This document shows positions 58,733-64,000 of a stretch of DNA of 64,000 nt, piece after piece. The first letter of the stretch is position 1; every line of letters begins with the position of its first letter. The translations under genes were made by a program, and so were the position numbers. Below the pieces are notes generated by a model. It worked only from the letters and a program-made list of their open reading frames with translations, did not search any database and had not been told where the DNA came from. The stretch is from PALSA-505 sp035308365 (GTDB taxonomy: Bacteria > Actinomycetota > Actinomycetes > Streptosporangiales > Streptosporangiaceae): the NCBI GenBank assembly GCA_035308365.1, contig DATGGU010000095.1:26271-90270 (forward strand), in the 5' to 3' direction.

Positions 58733-59278
58733 ATGCGTATCGCGGGAGACCGGGTCGGGCCGCGCGGCCTGCTGGTGCTGGGGATCGCCGGGCTGGCCGG
58801 CATCGCGCTGGCGGTCCATGGCTGGTCGGTGCGTCATGCGGTCATCGCTCCCGGCTCGCTGGCTGGCGGCTCGCCGTCCGCGGCCGCTTCCAGCCCGGGC
58901 CACGGCGGGTCGTCGGCGCCGGGTCCCACGGCCAGTACTGGTGGGCCGGCCAGCCCTGGCGCCACCGCTTCCCCTGGGCCGTTGCTGCGGTCTCAGTCGT
59001 TCGCGTCGTACTCGTTCCTCGTCTGGCCGGGCAACCCGGACGCTGCCGCCAAGGCCGCGATGACGGGGCTTTCGATCTCGGTCCACCGATCCGGATCCGG
59101 CCTCTCGGTCGCCGCCGGGGTGACCGGTCAGCCACCGCAGGCTCCCCATGTCTACCAGGGTGGCGCGAAGGTGTACGTGATCGAGGCCTCGCTCGGCGAT
59201 GACGCGAACAACAGCGACTACAACCTGGGTGACGATGGCCTGGTCGTGACCGATTCGGCCGGGCGGATCATACAGTGA
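58733..59278 (+). CDS. Membrane-anchored protein with Ser/Pro/Ala linker
   Basis: The product is 181 residues from the ATG at 58733; a GTG at 58724 is also possible. One membrane segment near the start (GLLVLGIAGLAGIALAVHGW) is followed by a Gly/Ser/Ala/Pro-rich linker and a folded-looking domain of about 90 residues (SYSFLVWPGNPDAAAKAAMTGLSISVHRSG...PHVYQGGAKVYVIEASLGDD). The domain should lie outside the membrane. The family is not recognised. Its stop overlaps the next gene by 4 nt. Confidence 0.75.
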   Translation: MRIAGDRVGPRGLLVLGIAGLAGIALAVHGWSVRHAVIAPGSLAGGSPSAAASSPGHGGSSAPGPTASTGGPASPGATASPGPLLRSQSFASYSFLVWPGNPDAAAKAAMTGLSISVHRSGSGLSVAAGVTGQPPQAPHVYQGGAKVYVIEASLGDDANNSDYNLGDDGLVVTDSAGRIIQ

Positions 59279-59751
59279 ACCGGCCGCGGCAACGACCTGG
59301 CGCCGTGCCGGTGAAGCCCCGGCCACGGCAGCGCGCGCAGCTGGCCGGGATCGGGGAGATTGCCAGGGCGGGAGCGAAGCAAGCCGGCGAGTGGGGGCCG
59401 ACCGCGGCCCGGCTGCTGCTTGGCCTGGTGCTGGCCTGGTTTGGCTACCACGAGCTGGTGCAGCCATCGTTGTGGACGGGGTATGTGCCCGTTGTCGCGG
59501 CCACGTCATCTCTGGCCACCCTGGCCGTTCTGGTGCACGGCTGGTTGCTCCTGGTACTGGCGGTGGCGCTGATCGCGGGTGTGGCCGTACGGGCGGCCAG
59601 CGGCCTGGCGGCGCTGCTGGTGCTGGAGATAGTGATCTCGCTGACGGTCAACGGCGGGCTGTCCGACCTGACCATGCGCGACGTCGGGGTGCTGGGCCTG
59701 GCTGTCCTGCTCAGTTCCGGCACCAGGCAGCGGCTCACCCTCACCAGGTAA
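59275..59751 (+). CDS. DoxX-like membrane protein
   Basis: The product is 158 residues from a GTG. Four hydrophobic segments begin with AARLLLGLVLAWFGYHELVQPSLWTGYVP, the DoxX pattern (helix with FGYHEL), followed by LVHGWLLLVLAVALIAGV and the last helices. DoxX-like proteins are redox-linked membrane proteins, some associated with thiosulfate or sulfide oxidation. It is coupled to the anchored protein in front, and the two probably function together. Confidence 0.75.
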   Translation: MNRPRQRPGAVPVKPRPRQRAQLAGIGEIARAGAKQAGEWGPTAARLLLGLVLAWFGYHELVQPSLWTGYVPVVAATSSLATLAVLVHGWLLLVLAVALIAGVAVRAASGLAALLVLEIVISLTVNGGLSDLTMRDVGVLGLAVLLSSGTRQRLTLTR

Positions 59752-60047
59752 GCCCGGGTAGGTCCGCCGGGAATATTGGTCCCAATTTTCCCGAACGAAT
59801 TGGACCTTAACCCCAGGGCCAATTCCTGCCAGGGTCGTCCCCAGGGCACCGGCAAAGTCGCTTATCATTTCATGATCGTGCGGAGGGATCGGCCGGGTCA
59901 TCGTGGCCCTCGCCGGTGACTCGTAGCCCATGACCCTTAGCGGCCGGGCACTGGCGATGACTTGGGGCCTGGTGGACGGTCCTTACTGGGGGCGGGCAAG
60001 GCGGCAAGGGTCTCGCTCGCGGTGAAGCAACGTATCAGGAGGTCAGT

Positions 60048-60692
60048 GTGTCGCAGGTGCGGGTGCACAATTTCTCGGTGTCGCTGGATGGGTTCGGCAC
60101 CGGCGAGGGGCAGAGCCTGGACGCCCCGTTCGGGCACGCGGGTACCCGGCTGCACGAATGGTTCTTCCCGACCCGCACGTTCCGCGCCATGCAGGGCCAG
60201 GATGGCGGCAGCGGCGGCGTCGATGACGCCTTTGCCAGCGCCTGGGGCCCGGGCGTCGGCGCCGAGATCATGGGGCGGGGGAAGTTCGGGCCGCACCACG
60301 GCCCGTGGACGGACCTGGAGTGGAACGGATGGTGGGGAGACAACCCGCCGTTCCATACCCCGGTCTTTGTTCTTACCCATCATCCCCGGCCCCCGGTCCA
60401 GATGAACGGCGGCACCACGTTTCACTTCCTCGACGCCGGCCCCGCCGAGGCACTGGCCCAGGCCCGCCAGGCTGCCGCTGGCGGGGACGTCCGCATCGGC
60501 GGCGGCCCGTCCACTGTCCGCGAGTTCCTGGCCGCCGACCTGATCGACTACCTGCACATCGTCGTGGTGCCCATCGTGCTGGGCCGTGGGGAGCGGCTGT
60601 GGGATGGGCTGGAGGGGCTCGAAGACCGCTTCCGGATCGAGGCCGTGGCCAGCCCCAGCGGGGTCACCCACGTCACCTTCAGCCGGCGGTAA
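60048..60692 (+). CDS. Dihydrofolate reductase/RibD-like reductase
   Basis: The product is 214 residues. It fits the RibD C-terminal/DHFR-like family: VHNFSVSLDGFGTGEG, then EIMGRGKFGPHHGPW, PVFVLTHHPRPP, GGDVRIGGGPSTVREFLAADLIDYLHIVVVPIVLGRGERLWDGL. Many actinomycete relatives are annotated dihydrofolate reductase-like without proof. It is transcribed alone. The 296 bp before it (59752-60047) hold no gene. Confidence 0.9.
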   Translation: MSQVRVHNFSVSLDGFGTGEGQSLDAPFGHAGTRLHEWFFPTRTFRAMQGQDGGSGGVDDAFASAWGPGVGAEIMGRGKFGPHHGPWTDLEWNGWWGDNPPFHTPVFVLTHHPRPPVQMNGGTTFHFLDAGPAEALAQARQAAAGGDVRIGGGPSTVREFLAADLIDYLHIVVVPIVLGRGERLWDGLEGLEDRFRIEAVASPSGVTHVTFSRR

Positions 60693-60892
60693 CAGGCGGA
60701 TGATCCGGCAGGTGCGGGAACCGCCATGATCACCACGAGGGCCGTGCCCGCGCTACCGGGCTCATGACCGGCATGCCGCCCAGCCCAGCGCCAGCCCGGA
60801 CCGGGGTAGCGCGATATCCGGTACGCGCCCTGCCAGGGGTGCGGCGCGCAAGCCTGGGACGGTTGTGTCCCGGGATGGGCGCCCGATGTCTT

Positions 60893-60921
60893 GACAAGTT
60901 TGTTTGGAAAGAATACGAACT
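60893..60921 (+). promoter_or_regulatory. Putative sigma-70-type promoter of the GH18-like gene
   Basis: A TTGACA box followed after about 17 nt by TACGAA lies within a short AT-rich stretch, some 50-80 nt before the GH18-like start at 60971. It is the clearest vegetative-type promoter in the window; the -10 box is imperfect. Confidence 0.4.
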
Positions 60922-60970
60922 AATTGGAGATTCAAGCGGGGCTCCGGTCTGTCGATGAACGGAGGCTTCC

Positions 60971-62032
60971 GTGAGAGTACGCATCCTCGCCAGGCCCGCC
61001 CTCTGGCCGGTGTTCGCTTCGGCGGCGGCCGTAGCCCTGGCCGCAGCAACGTCCTGGCTGACCCCGGCCGCCGCTGCGACCTACACTCCCCTGCCGGCCC
61101 ACGTCTACGCTCCGTACTACGAGACCTACCTCGCCCCGAACACCCCGAGCCTCACGGCAACCGCCCAGGCCTCCGGCGCCAGATACTTCACGCTGGCGTT
61201 CCTGCAGTCCACCGGAAAGAGCTCATGCACGCTGGACTGGAACGGCCTGGCGTCCCAGCCGCTGAACTACTACGCATCCGATATTGCATCACTGCGCGCG
61301 ATGGGCGGCGACGTGATCCCGTCATTCGGCGGATACAGCGCCGACCATGGCGGCACCGAGATCGCCGACTCGTGCACGAACGTACAGGCGATCGCGGCCG
61401 ACTATGAGCAGGTGATCACCACACTCGGGGTCACCAGGCTCGACATGGACGTCGAGTCCAGCTCGCTGAATGACACCGCCGGGATCACCCGCCGCAACCA
61501 GGCGATCGCCCTGACCGAGCAGTGGGCCGCCGCCAGCAACATCCCGCTGCAGATCCAGTACACGCTCCCGGTCGAGCAGTATGGCCTGGACGCCAACGGC
61601 GAGTCGGTGCTGCAGAACGCCGTCACCGAGGGCGCCACGGTGAGTTCGGTCAACATCATGGTCTTCGACTACTACATCGCCCAGGAGGGCGTGGTGGAAA
61701 TGGGCCAAGCGGCGGTAAACGCGGCCACCAACACCCACACCCAGCTGCAATCCATTTTCCCGGCCTTGAGTTCGGCGCAGATCTGGAACATGGAAGCCAT
61801 GACGATGCTGCCCGGTATCGACGACCTGAAGAAAAAGACCGAGGTCACCTACGAACCCGACGCGTCGACAATGCTCAGCTTCGCCCAGTCCAACAGCATG
61901 AACTTTTTGTCCATCTGGGCGATCCAGCGCGACAACGGCGGCTGCCCCGGCACCGCCGACAGCAATACCTGCTCCGGAATCACCCAGAACACCTGGGACT
62001 TCAGCCACATACTCGAACCATTCACCGGCTGA
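60971..62032 (+). CDS. Secreted GH18-like (chitinase-type) protein
   Basis: The product is 353 residues from a GTG with CGGAGG upstream. A signal peptide ends near PAAAA. The barrel features are YTPLPAHVYAPYYETYL, FTLAFLQS, GGDVIPSFGG, and RLDMDVES at residues 156-163, which supplies Asp158, Asp160 and Glu162 of the DxDxE chitinase motif (the first Asp of DxxDxDxE is missing). Later strands include SVNIMVFDYY and LSIWAIQRDNGGCPG. It should cleave chitin or related beta-1,4-GlcNAc polymers. Confidence 0.88.
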   Translation: MRVRILARPALWPVFASAAAVALAAATSWLTPAAAATYTPLPAHVYAPYYETYLAPNTPSLTATAQASGARYFTLAFLQSTGKSSCTLDWNGLASQPLNYYASDIASLRAMGGDVIPSFGGYSADHGGTEIADSCTNVQAIAADYEQVITTLGVTRLDMDVESSSLNDTAGITRRNQAIALTEQWAAASNIPLQIQYTLPVEQYGLDANGESVLQNAVTEGATVSSVNIMVFDYYIAQEGVVEMGQAAVNAATNTHTQLQSIFPALSSAQIWNMEAMTMLPGIDDLKKKTEVTYEPDASTMLSFAQSNSMNFLSIWAIQRDNGGCPGTADSNTCSGITQNTWDFSHILEPFTG

Positions 62033-62059
62033 CCCGAATGCTCCGGGCACACGGCGGTT

Positions 62060-62689
62060 TCAGAAGCCTATGGCTTGGCGGAGCAGCAGGACGGTGCCGC
62101 GCCCAGCTTCGGGTTCAGCGTTGAGGATGAGAACGCGGTTGACGGCACTGGGCTGCCCGTAGACCTTCATGGCGCGGTCGCTTTCCAGCGGGAGGCAGTG
62201 CTCTTCGACGCGGCGCAGCGCGGCGGGCAGGTCGGGCACCACCTTCTGCGCCCCGACGACCCAGATCACCCGAGCGGCGGCGCCGGCATAGCCGGGTAGC
62301 TGGCTTCCGCTGGCCGAGGCGGCCACAAGGGAGCCGGTTTCGGTGACCGCGGCGACGCTGCCCACAATGACGTCGGGGGTGGACAGCGCCCGCCAGATCT
62401 CGTCCCTTTGGGCGGCCCGGTCCATGGCCTTGCCGCGTGACCGGACGGCATCGTACCGCCCGCTGGCATTGATGTCCTCATCGATGCCGGACAGGCGGAG
62501 GGTCTCACTGGCCCCGGTGAACACGCTGGCGCCCTCGGGTATCAGATCTTTGATGCGGGCTCGCGCAGCGGCGGCGTCGTCGAGGATTTCGACGGTGAAG
62601 CCGTGGGACGTCAGGGCGGCGGCCGCCCGCTCCAGGCGCTGCGCGGGCGCCGGGCCGGTGAACAGGGTTGCCGCAGTCGTGGGGGTCAT
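62060..62689 (-). CDS. LutC/YkgG-family (LUD domain) protein
   Basis: The start at 62689 has CAGGAGG 5 nt upstream, giving 209 residues. The LUD domain is clear: IPEGASVFTGASETLRLSGIDEDINASG, VDSVRS-like DAVRSRGKAMDRA, DVIVGSVAAVTETGSLVAASASGSQLPGYAGAAARVIWVVGAQKVVPDL. LutC takes part in lactate oxidation with LutA/LutB, but stand-alone members have no proven function. It is divergent from the ECF sigma gene with a hairpin between. Confidence 0.85.
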   Translation of the reverse strand: MTPTTAATLFTGPAPAQRLERAAAALTSHGFTVEILDDAAAARARIKDLIPEGASVFTGASETLRLSGIDEDINASGRYDAVRSRGKAMDRAAQRDEIWRALSTPDVIVGSVAAVTETGSLVAASASGSQLPGYAGAAARVIWVVGAQKVVPDLPAALRRVEEHCLPLESDRAMKVYGQPSAVNRVLILNAEPEAGRGTVLLLRQAIGF

Positions 62690-62742
62690 AGTGCCTCCTG
62701 GTGGCATCGGGCTGTCTCAGCAGTACGACAACGCAACCCCGC

Positions 62743-62775
62743 GGAATGTGAGGCGGCACCCTCGCCTCACATTCC
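62743..62775. promoter_or_regulatory. 13-bp perfect inverted repeat between LutC-like and sigma genes
   Basis: GGAATGTGAGGCG (62743-62755) pairs exactly with CGCCTCACATTCC (62763-62775) over 7 nt. It is 58 nt before the sigma gene and 54 nt before the LutC-like gene, the middle of the divergent promoter. An operator is more likely than a terminator. Confidence 0.65.
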
Positions 62776-62832
62776 GGTGCGCTGTCTTGTCGAACCGGTG
62801 AGGCAGATACGACCGAGGGAGCCGCCGGCACC

Positions 62833-63759
62833 ATGAGCACCCGACCCGGGCCAGGAGGTAACCGGCCCGATCCGGGCCTGGACGCGATCATGAGCGAGCG
62901 GCGTCACCTGATCAATCTCGCCTACCGGCTGCTCGGCTCACTGACCGAGGCCGAAGACGCCGTCCAGGAGACCTACGCCCGCTGGTACGCCATGTCCCGG
63001 CAGCAGCAGGATGCCATCGAATCCCCCGGCGCCTGGCTGGCCAGGGTCGCCAGCCGCATCTGCCTCAACCTGCTCGGCTCGGCACGGGCCCGGCGGGAAA
63101 CCTACGTGGGCGAATGGATCCCCGAGCCGCTGCCCGATCACACTGAGTGGGCCGGCGGCACCGGCATCGACCCGGCCGACCGGGTCACCCTCGACGAGTC
63201 GGTCAACATGGCCTTCCTCGTCGTGCTCGAATCGATGACCCCGGCCGAGCGCGTCGCGTTCATCCTGCACGATGTCTTCCGCTACTCTTTCGCCGAAGTG
63301 GCCCGGATCGTCGGCCGCACCCCGGCGGCGTGCCGCCAACTGGCATCCTCAGCCCGCCGCCGGATTCGCGCGTCGCAGGCTTCCGTCAGCCCGGCCGCCC
63401 GGCAGGCCGGCATCGTGCGGGCCTTCAAGGCGGCATGGGAAGCCAAGGACATCGAAGCCCTGATCGCCCTGCTCGATCCGGGCGCCACGGCGATAGCCGA
63501 CGGCGGCGGCCTCGCCGTTACCTTCCTGCACCCCATCGAAGGCGGCGAGCAGATCGCGCGCGCCTGGGCCGAAATCGCCAACCGGGTGCCCGGCAACATG
63601 AAGTTCCTGGAACGCACGGTCAACGGCCGGGCCGGTCTGATAGCTCAGCAGGACGGCATCACCGTGACGGTGTTCGCCTTCGAGGTCGCGGGCGACCGGA
63701 TCAAGCACATCTGGGTCGTACGCAATCCCGAGAAACTCCATTCCTGGACGACGGGCTGA
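62833..63759 (+). CDS. ECF41-type sigma factor with SnoaL-like C-domain
   Basis: The product is 308 residues. Sigma region 2: HLINLAYRLLGSLTEAEDAVQETYARWYAM; region 4: MTPAERVAFILHDVFRYSFAEVARIVGRTPAACRQLASSARRRIR. A C-terminal SnoaL-like domain follows (FKAAWEAKDIEALIALLDPGATAIADGGG...VFAFEVAGDRIKHIWVVRNPEKL), typical of ECF41/SigJ proteins, in which it controls sigma activity. ECF41 genes usually lie next to a carboxymuconolactone decarboxylase or oxidoreductase target; here the neighbour is the LutC-like gene. Confidence 0.93.
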   Translation: MSTRPGPGGNRPDPGLDAIMSERRHLINLAYRLLGSLTEAEDAVQETYARWYAMSRQQQDAIESPGAWLARVASRICLNLLGSARARRETYVGEWIPEPLPDHTEWAGGTGIDPADRVTLDESVNMAFLVVLESMTPAERVAFILHDVFRYSFAEVARIVGRTPAACRQLASSARRRIRASQASVSPAARQAGIVRAFKAAWEAKDIEALIALLDPGATAIADGGGLAVTFLHPIEGGEQIARAWAEIANRVPGNMKFLERTVNGRAGLIAQQDGITVTVFAFEVAGDRIKHIWVVRNPEKLHSWTTG

Positions 63760-63811
63760 CACGCGTCTGGAATACCTGGGCCGAACTCAGCGGAGCCGTC
63801 TGCCTTAAATA

Positions 63812-63859
63812 TCATCCCCCGGCCGTCTGCGAGATTTAGATGTCATCCCCCGGCCGTCC
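63812..63859. repeat. 16-bp direct repeat at the end of the GH3 gene
   Basis: TCATCCCCCGGCCGTC occurs at 63812-63827 and again at 63844-63859. The second copy contains the stop codon and last codons of the GH3 gene on the minus strand. It may reflect duplication of the gene end. Confidence 0.6.
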
Positions 63860-64000
63860 CCGAGGTGATGTGGGTGGTGAGGGGCAGGTCGCGGGATGAG
63901 CGGCCGATGTGGAGGGTGTACTGGCCGCCGGGCCAGATCCAGCGGGCCAGGTCTTGGTTGTAGCGGGCGAAGGCGCGGGCGGGGATCCGCAGCCGGGCCT
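63844..64000 (-). CDS. GH3 beta-glucosidase, C-terminal end (partial)
   Basis: Only the last 51 codons are in the window; the gene continues past the right edge. The sequence reads PARAFARYNQDLARWIWPGG, then YTLHIGRSSRDLPLTTHI and a stop, which is the end of the fibronectin-III-like domain of GH3 glucosidases. It would be a second GH3 enzyme besides the one at 2820. Confidence 0.75.

Overview
The window is high-GC DNA with GTG/TTG starts, strong GGAGG ribosome sites and densely overlapping genes. It holds SARP, XRE, ROK and ECF41-type regulators, F420-type oxidoreductases and many secreted glycosidases. This fits a soil actinomycete (Streptomyces/Streptosporangiales-like); the genus cannot be read from the sequence alone. 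No rRNA, tRNA, CRISPR array, transposase or replication origin was recognised.

Layout. 1-19 kb is a mixed region dominated by secreted or polymer-degrading functions: a peptide-binding lipoprotein cut by the left edge, a GH3 glucosidase, an AhpD-like pair, a three-repeat secreted protein, an MFS pump with divergent TetR and a clear operator, a G1-endopeptidase-like secreted protein, a CBM32/beta-helix protein, a ROK regulator and a DUF3105 protein. Gene fragments (a PPOX pseudogene, a TetR helix-turn-helix scrap) are scattered here.

19-49 kb is a biosynthetic locus that reads as a highly reducing type II polyketide synthase. Its core (23.3-34.5 kb) is one strand of translationally coupled genes. 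In order: an ORF made of a scrap of type I PKS ketoreductase joined to a carrier-protein domain; KS-alpha; a short KS-beta-like protein; three genes matching the DsrH/DsrE/DsrF (TusB/TusD/TusC) sulfur-relay subunits; two hotdog dehydratases; a FabG-like ketoreductase; a kappa-GST/DsbA-fold isomerase; an SDR; two carrier proteins; an alpha/beta hydrolase; a double-hotdog thioesterase-like protein; a chain-length factor with the diagnostic Gln; and another SDR. Tailoring and control follow (35-49 kb): two methyltransferases, three P450s, a phytanoyl-CoA-type dioxygenase, a luciferase-like oxidoreductase, a second complete KS-alpha, a three-gene ABC exporter, three TetR-type regulators, a LuxR-like regulator and two duplicated SARP activators. 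With KS/CLF, KR and DH but no visible enoyl reductase, the inferred product is a polyene acyl chain made on an ACP, then methylated, oxidised and exported. The function of the sulfur-relay trio there is unknown and is the most unusual feature of the window.

49-64 kb: a F420-type nitroreductase, a divergent metal-sensor ArsR/mercuric reductase pair, an NAD(P)-binding protein behind a strong palindromic operator, an NAGPA-like lipoprotein, a methyltransferase, a secreted hydrolase, a drug ABC exporter with its regulator and a 34-bp perfect palindrome, a DoxX-like pair, a DHFR-like reductase, a GH18-like secreted protein, an LutC/YkgG-like protein divergent from an ECF41-type sigma factor, and the 3' end of a second GH3 gene at the right edge.

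Regulation. The divergent promoter at 38.70-38.77 kb is a 72-bp imperfect dyad. On each side two heptamers with 11-bp period lie exactly 8 bp from a TACAGT -10 box, the textbook arrangement for a SARP target. Weaker 11-bp-period heptamers occur at several other points of the locus.
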